Shown here piece by piece: positions 36,956 to 45,544 of a DNA stretch of 64,000 nt. The notes under the pieces are model-generated. The model did not search any database and was not told the origin of the DNA. It worked only from the letters and a program-made list of their open reading frames with translations. The position numbers and the translations under genes were made by a program. Every line of letters starts with the position of its first letter. Positions within the stretch are counted from its first letter, which is position 1. The DNA is from Jiangella alba (GTDB lineage: Bacteria; Actinomycetota; Actinomycetes; Jiangellales; Jiangellaceae), in the NCBI RefSeq assembly GCF_900106035.1, contig NZ_FNUC01000004.1:3199722-3263721 (forward strand). Reading direction: 5' to 3'.

Positions 36956-38131
36956 GTGCCCGGGACCGACGAGTACGTGCTGACCGGCGGGCGGGTGCTG
37001 CTGCCCGGCGGCCGGCTGGAGGCGGGCGCCGTCCACGTCCGGGCCGGGCGCATCGCCGCGGCCGGACCGTCCGACGACGCCGCCCCGGGTGTCGAGCGGA
37101 TCGACGTCGACGGGCTGATCGTCGCGCCGGGCCTCGTCGACACCCACGTGCACGGCGGGCTCGGGCACAACGTGATGAGCGCCGACGCGGACGCGGTGCG
37201 GGTGATCGGACGGCGGCTGCGCGCGGCCGGCGTCACGTCGTTCGTCGCCACCACCGCGTCGGTGCCGTTCGACCGCGTGCTGCACTCTGTGCGCGGGCTG
37301 GCGGCGCTGGCCGGGCCGACCGGCCCCGGCGGCGCCGAGCTGCTCGGCGTCCACCTGGAAGGGCCGTTCCTCAGCCCGGACTTCCGCGGCGTGCACCAGG
37401 AGCAGAACCTGGTCGAGCCGTCGCCGGACCGCGTCGCCGCGTTGCTCGACGCGGCCGGCGGGGCTGGTGGCGCGCTACGGGTCTGCACCGTCGCGCCGGA
37501 ACTCCCGCACGCCGAGTCCGCCGTCCGCACCCTCGCGGCGGCCGGCGTGCGGGTCTCCGTCGGCCACACCGCCGCCACGTTCGCACAGGCCCGCGCGGCC
37601 GTCGAGTGGGGCGCGCGGCGGGCCACCCACCTGTTCAACGCCATGCCGCCGATCCACCACCGCAGCCCCGGCCCGGTGCCGGCGCTGCTCGCCGCCGAAT
37701 CCGTCCACCTGGAGGTCGTCGCCGACGGCCTGCACGTCGCGCCCGAGTTGCTCGGCGCGCTCGCCGCGCTGCCCGGCGTGCGCGACCGGCTGATGCTGGT
37801 CAGCGACGGCACCGACGTGTCCGGCCTGCCCGACGGCGACCACCACCGCTGGGACGGCACGCCGGTGCGGATCACCGGCGGCCGCGCCTTCACGCACACC
37901 GGCGGCATCGCCGGCAGCACGTCGACGCTGATCGACGGCGTCCGGGTGCTGCTCGCGGCCGGTGTGCCGCTGCCGCTGGCGCTCGACACGGCCGGGCGGC
38001 ACCCGGCGCGGTCGCTGGGGCTCACCGACCGCGGCGCCGTGGCCGCGGGCCTGCGGGCCGACCTGATCGTCGTCGACGACGAGGCGGCGATCATCCACAC
38101 CATCCTGCATGGACAATGGGAAAGGCCCTAG
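36956..38131 (+). CDS. nagA: N-acetylglucosamine-6-phosphate deacetylase
   Basis: Amidohydrolase that removes acetate from GlcNAc-6-P (or GalNAc-6-P). The 391-residue protein has the metal site DTHVHGGLGHNVM, the Glu ligand in GVHLEGPFLSPDFRG, histidines in SVGHTAATFAQA and ATHLFNAMPPIHHR, and the catalytic Asp in MLVSDGTDVSG. GTG start three bases after EIID. No deaminase (nagB) is in the operon, so glucosamine-6-P must be processed elsewhere or the substrate is another amino sugar. Confidence 0.92.
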   Translation: MPGTDEYVLTGGRVLLPGGRLEAGAVHVRAGRIAAAGPSDDAAPGVERIDVDGLIVAPGLVDTHVHGGLGHNVMSADADAVRVIGRRLRAAGVTSFVATTASVPFDRVLHSVRGLAALAGPTGPGGAELLGVHLEGPFLSPDFRGVHQEQNLVEPSPDRVAALLDAAGGAGGALRVCTVAPELPHAESAVRTLAAAGVRVSVGHTAATFAQARAAVEWGARRATHLFNAMPPIHHRSPGPVPALLAAESVHLEVVADGLHVAPELLGALAALPGVRDRLMLVSDGTDVSGLPDGDHHRWDGTPVRITGGRAFTHTGGIAGSTSTLIDGVRVLLAAGVPLPLALDTAGRHPARSLGLTDRGAVAAGLRADLIVVDDEAAIIHTILHGQWERP

Positions 38132-38142
38132 AGAGGAACGAG

Positions 38143-38622
38143 ATGGACATCGCTCTGATCCGCGTCGACGACCGGCTCATCCACGGCCAGGTCGTCATGG
38201 GATGGACGCAGGCGCTGGGAATCCAGCAGATCCTGGTGGCCGACGACCCGACCGCGGCCAACCCGACGCAGAAGAACCTGATGCTCCTCGCGGTGCCGGC
38301 CGGGGTACGCGCCGACATCCTGACGATCGCCGACTCCGCGCGCATCGTCGAGCAGTCCGCGTCCGACGTGAAGACGATCATCGTCGTCAAGGGGCCGGCC
38401 GAGCTGAAGGCGCTGCGCGACGCCGGCCTGAAGATGACCGAGGTCAACGTCGGCAACGTGCACACCGGGCCGGGCCGCAAGCGGCTGACCAAAGAGGTGC
38501 ACGCCACCGACGACGAGATCGCCATCTGGCGCGAGCTGTCCGAGCAGGGCGTCCGCCTCGAGGCGCAGTGGCTGCCCGGCACCGCCCGCACCGACCTCGG
38601 CAAGCTCGTCGCCGGACTCTGA
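38143..38622 (+). CDS. PTS mannose/fructose/sorbose family EIIB component
   Basis: Cytoplasmic phosphotransfer domain of 159 residues. The phosphorylated histidine is in RVDDRLIHGQVVMGW (His-15), and LLAVPAGVRADILTI and VNVGNVHTGPGRKRLTKEV are typical. ATG with AGAGGAACG upstream. Unusually placed after nagA instead of with EIIA or EIIC. Confidence 0.94.
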   Translation: MDIALIRVDDRLIHGQVVMGWTQALGIQQILVADDPTAANPTQKNLMLLAVPAGVRADILTIADSARIVEQSASDVKTIIVVKGPAELKALRDAGLKMTEVNVGNVHTGPGRKRLTKEVHATDDEIAIWRELSEQGVRLEAQWLPGTARTDLGKLVAGL

Positions 38623-38625
38623 GCC

Positions 38626-39333
38626 ATGGCCGCCTCCGACTCCCTCGACGTGCGACCCGGTGTCGCCGGGCAGCTGTCCCGCGGCGACGTCCCGGTCATG
38701 CGCCGGGCCAGCCTGCGCGAGCAGGTGCGCCAGGCGGTCGAGGAACTGATCGTCTTCGGCAAGCTGGCGCCCGGCGAGCACCTCGCCGAGGAGTCCATCG
38801 CCGAGCTGCTGGGCGTCAGCCGGCAACCGGTGCGCGAGGCGCTGCAGTCGCTGTCCGTCGCCGGGTTCGTCGACCTGCGGGCCGGGCGCGGCGCGTTCGT
38901 GCACGAGCCGACCGCCCGCGAAGCGCGCGAGGTGTTCCACGTCCGGGCGCTCCTCGAGTCCGACAGCTGCCGGCTGGCCGCCCAGAACGTCGACGACGAC
39001 GGGGTGCGGCGGCTGGAGGGCATCTACGCCGACGGGCTGGAGGCGTCGAGCCGGGGCGACGACCCGCGGCGGCTGCTCGAGCTGAACCGCGCCTTCCACC
39101 GGGCCATCACCGAGATCGGCGCCAACCGCGTCTCGCTGGCGCTGCTCGCCGACCTCGAGCGGCGGGCCGGCTGGTACCTCGCCACCATCATCGCCAACCG
39201 GGCGCCGTCCTCGTGGGCGGAGCACCGGGCCATCCTCGACGCCGTCGCGGCCCACGACGCCGACCTCGCCGGCGACCTCATGCTGAACCACATCGACCAC
39301 TCCAGGGACCTGCTGGAGTTCACCGGTCAGTAG
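38626..39333 (+). CDS. GntR-family regulator with FCD domain
   Basis: A 235-residue regulator. The winged helix is LREQVRQAVEELIVFGKLAP, AEESIAELLGVSRQPVREAL; the C-terminal FCD domain begins EVFHVRALLESDSCRLAA and holds the metal/ligand residues in FHRAITEIG and HRAILDAV. It ends the PTS operon and is the obvious candidate for the CATACTG-type palindrome at 34883-34902. FCD regulators usually release DNA on binding a small acid or sugar phosphate. Confidence 0.9.
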   Translation: MAASDSLDVRPGVAGQLSRGDVPVMRRASLREQVRQAVEELIVFGKLAPGEHLAEESIAELLGVSRQPVREALQSLSVAGFVDLRAGRGAFVHEPTAREAREVFHVRALLESDSCRLAAQNVDDDGVRRLEGIYADGLEASSRGDDPRRLLELNRAFHRAITEIGANRVSLALLADLERRAGWYLATIIANRAPSSWAEHRAILDAVAAHDADLAGDLMLNHIDHSRDLLEFTGQ

Positions 39334-39358
39334 CCGGAGCGCCGGCTGAAAGAGAGTC

Positions 39359-40138
39359 ATGTCCGCAATAGAGCTCTGCCTGCTGCTGCTCGCTGCCCTG
39401 GCGGCGGGGTCGATCAACGGCGCCGTCGGCTCCGGTTCCCTCGTCACCCTGCCCGTCCTGCTCGCCCTCGGCCTCGACCCCGCCGCCGCCGTCACCACCA
39501 ACACCATCGCCATGGTGACGTCCGCGCTCGGCGGCACCCTCGCGTACCGCAAGGAGCTGCGCGAGGACCGCCAGCACATCCGCGCGCTGCGCTACATCTC
39601 CGTCGTCGGCGGCGTCATCGGCTCCGTCCTGCTGCTCACCACCAGTTCCGGCGCCCTCGACGTCATCGTGCCGATCCTCATCGGGTTCGCGCTGCTGCTG
39701 GTGATCGTGCAGCCCAGGCTCGCGGCCATGGCCCGCGCCCGCGCGGCGTCGCGCGCCGGCGACAACCCGTTCGGCAGCAGGGGCCTGCGCGTCTCGATCC
39801 TCGGCTGCTCCATCTACGGCGGCTACTTCGCCGCCGCGCAGGGCATCCTGCTGCTCGGCGCGCTGAGCGCGTTCAGCGGGCGGCCGCTGAACAGCACGAA
39901 CGGGATCAAGAACCTGCTGACGCTGACGGTCAACGTCACCGCCGCGACCGGCTTCACCATCGCCTACTTCCTCGGCCACGCCGACGTCGAGTGGCTCGCC
40001 GTCGCCGTCATGGCCGTCGGGGCCACCATCGGCGGCTACAGCGGCGGCCGCCTGGCCAAGGCCCTGCCCGACTGGGTGCTGCGCGCCCTCATCATCGTGG
40101 TCGCCATCGTGGCGCTGGGGCACGAGCTGCTGGACTGA
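39359..40138 (+). CDS. TSUP-family (TauE/SafE) membrane permease
   Basis: A 259-residue integral membrane protein with seven or eight helices and the two TauE/SafE half motifs: GSINGAVGSGSLVTLPVLLALG and the second-half GGYFAAAQGILLLG. The family exports sulfite, sulfoacetate and other organic anions. It starts 25 bases after the GntR gene, possibly as the last gene of the PTS operon, or independently. Substrate unknown. Confidence 0.9.
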   Translation: MSAIELCLLLLAALAAGSINGAVGSGSLVTLPVLLALGLDPAAAVTTNTIAMVTSALGGTLAYRKELREDRQHIRALRYISVVGGVIGSVLLLTTSSGALDVIVPILIGFALLLVIVQPRLAAMARARAASRAGDNPFGSRGLRVSILGCSIYGGYFAAAQGILLLGALSAFSGRPLNSTNGIKNLLTLTVNVTAATGFTIAYFLGHADVEWLAVAVMAVGATIGGYSGGRLAKALPDWVLRALIIVVAIVALGHELLD

Positions 40139-40284
40139 CGGCGCCGGCACCCGGCGGTACGACTTCTCCGCGGAGAGCGAGCGCGCTGCCATGGGCGAAA
40201 CCCACGGCGGATCGGAGGCTCACCTTCTGGACCGGTCAGGTGAAGGCGACCTACGCGTACTACGCATAGCGGGACCCGCTCGAC

Positions 40285-40325
40285 CGCCCGGTGTCGCGGC
40301 CGGGCGTCCGCCGATCTGTCGGCGG
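40285..40325 (+). terminator. Two tandem hairpins before recO
   Basis: CGCCCGG-N8-CCGGGCG (40285-40306) is followed directly by CCGCCGA-TCTG-TCGGCGG (40308-40325), both with perfect 7-bp stems. They probably end the PTS/TSUP transcript. A TACAGT box at 40333-40338, 29 bases before recO, is a candidate -10 for recO. The preceding 140 bases (40139-40284) contain no gene that I can support, only small dyads. Confidence 0.6.
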
Positions 40326-40367
40326 CACGGACTACAGTGACGACGTGGGTGCTGGTCAGGAGGGCGC

Positions 40368-41096
40368 GTGAGTCTCTACCGCGACGAAGGGGTCGTGCTG
40401 CGCACCCAGAAGCTGGGCGAGGCCGACCGCATCGTCACGCTGCTCACCAGGGGCAACGGCCGCATCCGCACCGTCGGCAAGGGCGTGCGGCGCACCACCA
40501 GCCGGTTCGGCGCGCGGCTCGAGCCGTTCATGCACGTCGACTGCCAGTTCGCCACCGGCCGCACGCTCGACATCGTCACGCAGGCCGAGACCATCGCGCC
40601 GTACGGCATGAGCATCACCGACGACTACGGCCGCTACACCGCGGGCACCGCCATGCTCGAGACCGCGGAACGGCTCACGGCCGAGGAGCGCGAGCCGGCC
40701 GTGCAGTTGTACCTGCTGCTGGTCGGCGCGCTGCGCACGCTGGCCGGCGCCACGCACGACCCCGGGCTGGTGCTCGACGCGTTCCTGCTGCGCGGGCTGT
40801 CCATCGCCGGGTTCGCGCCCAGCTTCGAGGACTGCGCCCGCTGCGACGCCCGGGGGCCGCACCGGCTGTTCTCGGTCCAGGCCGGCGGCATGGTGTGCGG
40901 CTCGTGCCGCCCGGCCGGCACCGTCGCCCCGGCCGGCGACACCATCGCGCTGCTGGCGGCGCTGCTCACCGGCGACTGGCCGGTCGCCGACTCCAGCCAG
41001 CCGCGGGCCCGGCGCGAGGCCAGCGGCATCACGGCGGCGTTCCTGCAGTGGCACCTGGAGCGCGGGCTGCGCTCGCTCGGCCTGGTGGAGCGGTGA
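40368..41096 (+). CDS. recO: DNA repair protein RecO
   Basis: Recombination mediator loading RecA with RecR at gaps. 242 residues: N-terminal OB fold ([24 protein letters not shown]), helical middle and a C-terminal zinc finger whose four cysteines are in [11 protein letters not shown] and [13 protein letters not shown] start. It overlaps uppS by four bases, the standard actinobacterial pair. Confidence 0.96.
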   Translation: MSLYRDEGVVLRTQKLGEADRIVTLLTRGNGRIRTVGKGVRRTTSRFGARLEPFMHVDCQFATGRTLDIVTQAETIAPYGMSITDDYGRYTAGTAMLETAERLTAEEREPAVQLYLLLVGALRTLAGATHDPGLVLDAFLLRGLSIAGFAPSFEDCARCDARGPHRLFSVQAGGMVCGSCRPAGTVAPAGDTIALLAALLTGDWPVADSSQPRARREASGITAAFLQWHLERGLRSLGLVER

Positions 41097-41878
41097 AGCG
41101 CACCTACACCCCGCCCACGCCGCACCCGTCCGGAGCCGTCCCGCCGCCCGTCCCGCCGGACCTGGTGCCGGCCCACGTCGCCCTCGTCATGGACGGCAAC
41201 GGCCGTTGGGCGGGCGCCCGCGGGCTGCCGCGCACCAAGGGCCACGAGGCCGGTGAGGCGGTCCTGCTCGACGTCATCCACGGGGCCATCGAGATCGGCG
41301 TGCGGCACCTGTCGGTGTACGCGTTCTCGACGGAGAACTGGCGCCGCTCGCCCGAGGAGGTGCGCTTCCTCATGGGCTTCAACCGCACGGTCATCCGGCG
41401 CCGCCGCGACGAGCTCGACGCGCTCGGGGTGCGCATCCGGTGGGCGGGCCGCCGGCCGCGGCTGTGGAAGAGCGTCATCAGCGAACTGCAGGACGCCGAG
41501 CGGCGCACCCGCGACAACGACGTCATCACGCTGCAGTTCTGCGTCAACTACGGCGGCCGGGCCGAACTCGGCGACGCCGCCGCCGCGATGGCCGCCGACG
41601 TCGCCGCCGGGCGGCTGCGGCCCGACAAGGTGAACGAGCGGACCCTCGGCCGCTACCTCTACAACCCCGACCTCCCCGACGTCGACCTGTTCGTCCGGCC
41701 GTCGGGGGAGCAGCGCACGTCGAACTTCATGCTCTGGCAGTCGGCGTACGCCGAGATGGTGTTCATGGACACGCTGTGGCCCGATTTCGACCGCCGCCAA
41801 CTGTGGGCGGCCGTCGAGCAGTACGCCCGGCGCGACCGCCGCTACGGCGGCGCCGACCCCGCCGCGCCCGCCGTCTGA
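41093..41878 (+). CDS. uppS: Isoprenyl (undecaprenyl) diphosphate synthase
   Basis: Cis-prenyltransferase of 261 residues making the lipid carrier for cell-wall synthesis. Active-site [12 protein letters not shown] with the catalytic Asp, the hydrophobic-chain loop [17 protein letters not shown] and the C-terminal [21 protein letters not shown] are conserved. GTG overlaps the recO stop. Converges on a marR gene with a seven-base gap, so no terminator lies between them. Confidence 0.95.
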   Translation: MKRTYTPPTPHPSGAVPPPVPPDLVPAHVALVMDGNGRWAGARGLPRTKGHEAGEAVLLDVIHGAIEIGVRHLSVYAFSTENWRRSPEEVRFLMGFNRTVIRRRRDELDALGVRIRWAGRRPRLWKSVISELQDAERRTRDNDVITLQFCVNYGGRAELGDAAAAMAADVAAGRLRPDKVNERTLGRYLYNPDLPDVDLFVRPSGEQRTSNFMLWQSAYAEMVFMDTLWPDFDRRQLWAAVEQYARRDRRYGGADPAAPAV

Positions 41879-41885
41879 GCCGCCG

Positions 41886-42344
41886 TCAGATCGGCCCCAT
41901 GTCGCGCTCTTCGCGCCAGCCCAGGTTGGTCGCCATGCGCGCCAGCACCTCGACGGCCGCGCGGTACTCCTCGTCGGTGATGCCCTCGGTGACCCGCTGA
42001 CGGTCGGCCGCGACCCGGGACTGGATGTCGGTGAGCGCCTTGGCGCCGGTCTCGGTGAGCATGACGCGGTCGGGGCCGACGGGGGTGGCCCAGCCGCGGT
42101 TGCAAAGGTCGTCGGCCACGGGGCGGACGGTGGGCATGTGCGGCGCGAGATACAGCGCCGCTTCGTCGTCGATCTGCGCGTAGGTGGCCGGGCCGTCCTC
42201 GAGCAGGTTGAGGATCTGCCAGTGCCGCGGCGTGACGGCGGCACTGCCCAGGACGGCGTCGAAGCCCTGATCGATCAGGCGATCGACCAGCTTGAGCCAG
42301 TACCCGATCGGGTGCCGCTCCGCGGGCCCTTCCGACGCGTTCAT
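41886..42344 (-). CDS. MarR-type winged-helix regulator
   Basis: A 152-residue protein with a MarR-like winged helix: VTPRHWQILNLLEDGPATYAQID, VRPVADDLCNRGWATPVGPDRVMLTETG. The N-terminal helix PIGYWLKLVDRLIDQGF is the dimer arm. ATG at 42344 with AGAGGAG five bases upstream. Divergent dyads upstream could be its operator. No adjacent target gene is obvious. Confidence 0.85.
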   Translation of the reverse strand: MNASEGPAERHPIGYWLKLVDRLIDQGFDAVLGSAAVTPRHWQILNLLEDGPATYAQIDDEAALYLAPHMPTVRPVADDLCNRGWATPVGPDRVMLTETGAKALTDIQSRVAADRQRVTEGITDEEYRAAVEVLARMATNLGWREERDMGPI

Positions 42345-42389
42345 GACAACTCCTCTGAACACCGACGATTCACTTGTTCTCGTGCAACG

Positions 42390-42430
42390 ACCTGAAAATT
42401 AACAGGTGTGCCCGCCGTTCAGCGGGCACA
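42390..42430. promoter_or_regulatory. Operator-like dyad and hairpin upstream of marR
   Basis: ACCTG, eight AT-rich bases, CAGGT (42390-42407), then a 9-bp perfect hairpin TGTGCCCGC-N6-GCGGGCACA (42407-42430). The region 42345-42496 is distinctly AT-richer than its surroundings and contains a T-run near 42502. It holds the marR promoter and the end of the sigma-factor transcript on the same strand; I see no gene in it. Confidence 0.5.
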
Positions 42431-42516
42431 TTCGCGACCGCGGCATTCCTGCTGACCACATTATGTGCGGGAAACCACTGGCTGAAATCGGTAACCTCAT
42501 TTTTGTTTCCACCTGA

Positions 42517-43770
42517 TCATTCCGGCGCGGTGAGCCGCGCCGCCTTGTCTTCCAGATAGCGCTGTTCGGGCAGGCTCGTGGTGCGCTGCGCGGCCAGCCG
42601 GTACGCGGCCCGCGCCGCGGCGGCGTCGCCGGCCATCTCGAGCAGGTGCGCGCGGACGGCCTCGAGCCGGTGGTGCTCGGCCAGCCGGCTGTCGTCGGCC
42701 AGCGTCTCGAGCAGCGCCAGCCCGGCCTCGGGCCCGTCGACCATCGCGACCGCGACGGCGTGGTTGAGCGTGACCATCGGGTTGGGGGCGATGCGCGCCA
42801 GCACCTCGTAGAGCGCGACGATCTGCGGCCAGTCGGTGTCGTCGGCGGCCGGCGCCTCGTCGTGCACCGCCGCGATGGCCGCCTGCACCTGGTACGGGCC
42901 GAGGTCGCCGTGGCGCAGCGCGTCGGTGACCAGCAGGACGCCTTCGTCGATGGCGGCCTTGTCCCAGCTGGCGCGGTCCTGCTCGGCCAGCGGCACCAGG
43001 CTGCCGTCGGGGCGGGTGCGGGCCGTGCGCCGGGCGTCGGTGAGCAGCATGAGCGCCAGCAGCCCGGTGACCTCGCCGTCGCGCGGGAGCAGCCGGTGCA
43101 CCTGGCGGGTCAGCCGGATCGCCTCGGCGGCCAGCTCGACGTGCTGCAGGTCGGCGCCGGACGTGGCGGTGTAGCCCTCGTTGAAGACGAGGTAGAGCAC
43201 GTGCAGGACGGCGCGCAGCCGCTCGGCGCGGTCTTCCTCGGGCGGGAGGTCGAACCGGGCGCCGGCGGTCTTGATGCTCTGCTTGGCCCGGCTGATGCGC
43301 TGCCCCATGGTGGTCTCGGGCACCATGAACGCGCGCGCGATCTGCGTGGTGGTGAGGCCGCCGACGGCACGCAGCGTCAGCGCCACCTGCGACGGCGCCG
43401 ACAGCGACGGGTGGCAGCACATGAACAGCAGCGTCAGCGTGTCGTCGGTGTCGGGCGGCTGCTCGTCGGCCGGCGGGGCGGTGAACTGGCCGTCGGACGG
43501 CGTGAGCGCGGCGGCGTTCTCTTCGCGCCGCCGCCGGGCCGACTCGCTGCGCAGCTGGTCGGTCAGCCGCCGCGACGCGACGGTGATGAGCCACGCCCGC
43601 GGGTTGTCGGGCACGCCGTCGTCGGGCCACTGGACGGCGGCCGCCAGCAGCGCGTCCTGGACGGCGTCTTCGGCGGCGTCGAAGTGGCCGTAGCGGCGCA
43701 CCAACGCTCCCAGCACCTGCGGCGCCTGCTCGCGCAGCAGGTCCTCGATTCCCCCATCCATCGCCCCCAT
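42517..43770 (-). CDS. ECF42-like RNA polymerase sigma factor with C-terminal extension
   Basis: A 417-residue sigma factor. Region 2: RRYGHFDAAEDAVQDALLAA and NPRAWLITVASRRLTDQLR. Region 4: SAPSQVALTLRAVGGLTTTQIARAFMVPETTMGQRISRAK, cited in parts. The long C-terminal TPR-like/DUF6596 extension (VLYLVFNEGYTATSG, ALLEVLARIAPNPMVTLNHAVAV) defines the ECF42 group. ECF42 genes usually stand beside a YCII/DGPF-domain gene; none is seen here. Two start codons are possible (43770 or 43761). Divergent from a methyltransferase gene. Confidence 0.9.
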   Translation of the reverse strand: MGAMDGGIEDLLREQAPQVLGALVRRYGHFDAAEDAVQDALLAAAVQWPDDGVPDNPRAWLITVASRRLTDQLRSESARRRREENAAALTPSDGQFTAPPADEQPPDTDDTLTLLFMCCHPSLSAPSQVALTLRAVGGLTTTQIARAFMVPETTMGQRISRAKQSIKTAGARFDLPPEEDRAERLRAVLHVLYLVFNEGYTATSGADLQHVELAAEAIRLTRQVHRLLPRDGEVTGLLALMLLTDARRTARTRPDGSLVPLAEQDRASWDKAAIDEGVLLVTDALRHGDLGPYQVQAAIAAVHDEAPAADDTDWPQIVALYEVLARIAPNPMVTLNHAVAVAMVDGPEAGLALLETLADDSRLAEHHRLEAVRAHLLEMAGDAAAARAAYRLAAQRTTSLPEQRYLEDKAARLTAPE

Positions 43771-43819
43771 TGTGGGCCATGCCACCGACAACGTCGCGGA
43801 AGAGCGCCACACTTTCGCC

Positions 43820-44551
43820 ATGACGAGCGATGTATGGGACGAGGAGAGCGCCCGGCGCTACGACGAGACGTCGGCCGAGATGTTCACGCCCGGACGGATC
43901 GATCCCGCCGTCGATCTGCTCGCCGGCCTGGCCGCGGACACGGCCGCGCTGGAGTTCGCCATCGGCACCGGCCGCGTCGCCGTGCCGCTGCACGCGCGCG
44001 GCGTCCCCGTCACCGGGATCGACCTGTCCGGGCCGATGCTGGACCAGCTGCGCCGCAAGCCCGGCGCGGCCGGCATCCCGGTCGTCGCCGGCGACATGGC
44101 AACCACCCGCGTCGACGGCGAGTTCGGCCTGGTCTACCTGGTGTTCAACACGATCGCGAACCTGCGCACCCAGGCCGAGCAGGTGGCCTGCTTCCGCAAC
44201 GCGGCCCGGCACCTGACGGCCGGTGGACGGTTCGTGGTCGAGCTGTGGGTGCCGCCGCTGCGCCGGTTCCCGCCCGGCCAGACGGCCGTCCCCTTCGACG
44301 TCGGCCCGGACCACCTCGGCTTCGACACCATGGACCTCGTCACCCAGCAGGGCACGTCGCATCACTTCTGGCGCGAGGCGGACGGCTCGTACCGGCGCGG
44401 CGAGAGCAACTTCCGCTACGTCTGGCCGTCCGAGTGCGACCTGATGGCGCAGCTGGCCGGGCTGGAGCTGGAGGACCGCTGGGCGGACTGGGACCGCAGC
44501 CCGTTCACGTCGGGCAGCGAGAGCCACGTGTCGGTCTGGCGCAAGCCCTGA
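43820..44551 (+). CDS. Class I SAM-dependent methyltransferase
   Basis: A 243-residue methyltransferase. Motif I is ALEFAIGTGRVAVPLHARG, motif II VTGIDLSGPML, and YLVFNTIANLRTQAEQ follows the usual motif IV. The C-terminal part (FRYVWPSECDLMAQLAGLELEDRW) is common in small-molecule methyltransferases. Only 49 bases separate its ATG from the divergent sigma-factor start, so the two may share regulation. Substrate unknown. Confidence 0.85.
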   Translation: MTSDVWDEESARRYDETSAEMFTPGRIDPAVDLLAGLAADTAALEFAIGTGRVAVPLHARGVPVTGIDLSGPMLDQLRRKPGAAGIPVVAGDMATTRVDGEFGLVYLVFNTIANLRTQAEQVACFRNAARHLTAGGRFVVELWVPPLRRFPPGQTAVPFDVGPDHLGFDTMDLVTQQGTSHHFWREADGSYRRGESNFRYVWPSECDLMAQLAGLELEDRWADWDRSPFTSGSESHVSVWRKP

Positions 44552-44554
44552 GCG

Positions 44555-45544
44555 TCAGTGTTCGTCGTAGTGGCGGCCGTGCGCGGCGTGCAGGTGGCCG
44601 TCGTGGAGGTAGTCGGTGTGGTCGCCGTGCTCGACGGTGGGGTGGCCGCACTCGGGGTCGTGCTGGTGCGGGTGCCGCTCGGCGGTGACGTGCGCCCCCG
44701 TGACCCGAGGGTCCTCGCCGTTGACGGAGCGCCGGGCCCGGCGCCGGCGCAGCAGCGAACCGGCCGGCCAGGCCAGCACGAACCCGAGCAGCGACCCGAC
44801 GACGATGCTCGCGCCCGGCGCGACGTCGACGTAGTAGGAGAACACGACGCCGCCCAGCGACGGCACCACGCCGAGCACCATGGCCAGCGCGAACGTCGTC
44901 CGGAAGCTGCGGGTGAGCTGCTGCGCCGTCGCCACCGGCACCACCATCAGCGCGCTGACAAGCAGCAGCCCCACCGTCCGCATGGCCACCGTGACGGTGA
45001 CCGCGGCCATGACGGCGATCAGCATGCTGTACAGGCGCACCGGCAGGCCGCTGACCCGCGCGAACTCCTCGTCCTGGCAGATCGCGAACAGCTGCGGCGC
45101 CAGTCCCACGGCCAGCGCGATGACGACCGCCGCCAGCACGGCGACCACCCACAGGTCGTCCTGCGAGACCGTCGTGATGGAGCCGAACAGGTACGTGTTC
45201 AGCGTCGCCGCCGTGCTGCCGGCCAGCCCGGTGATCAGCACGCCGCCGGCGATGCCGCCGTAGAACAGCATGGCCAGCGCGACGTCGGCCGAGGCGCGGC
45301 CCTTGGCCCGCACGTAGTCGATCGCCAGCGCGCCGAGCACGGCCACCGCCACCGAAGTCCACACCGGCGCCCATCCGGTCAGCAGGCCGACGGCGACACC
45401 CGTCAGCGCGACGTGCCCGAGTCCGTCGCCCAGCAGCGCCAGCCGCCGCTGCACCAGGTAGGTGCCGACGGCGGGCGCGGCCAGGCCGGTGAGGACGGCC
45501 GCGATCAGCGCCCGCTGCATGAAGTCGTAGTCGAGGAAGCTCAT
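44555..45544 (-). CDS. znuB: Zinc ABC importer permease ZnuB with His-rich tail
   Basis: Membrane subunit of the high-affinity zinc importer, 329 residues. MQRALIAAVLTGLAAPAVGTYLVQRRLALLGDGLGHVAL is the family N-terminus (cited here in sections); EEFARVSGLPVRLYSMLIAV is the coupling region. The C-terminal 45 residues are an unusual His-rich tail (RHPHQHDPECGHPTVEHGD, HAAHGRHYDEH) likely to bind zinc. Its ATG overlaps the znuC stop by four bases. Confidence 0.93.
   Translation of the reverse strand: MSFLDYDFMQRALIAAVLTGLAAPAVGTYLVQRRLALLGDGLGHVALTGVAVGLLTGWAPVWTSVAVAVLGALAIDYVRAKGRASADVALAMLFYGGIAGGVLITGLAGSTAATLNTYLFGSITTVSQDDLWVVAVLAAVVIALAVGLAPQLFAICQDEEFARVSGLPVRLYSMLIAVMAAVTVTVAMRTVGLLLVSALMVVPVATAQQLTRSFRTTFALAMVLGVVPSLGGVVFSYYVDVAPGASIVVGSLLGFVLAWPAGSLLRRRRARRSVNGEDPRVTGAHVTAERHPHQHDPECGHPTVEHGDHTDYLHDGHLHAAHGRHYDEH

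Noticed and set aside
42374-42559. A 61-codon frame (MFSCNDLKINRC...) in the AT-rich gap
   Set aside because: No ribosome site, runs into the end of the sigma gene and shows no similarity I recognise; the gap is better explained by regulatory dyads.
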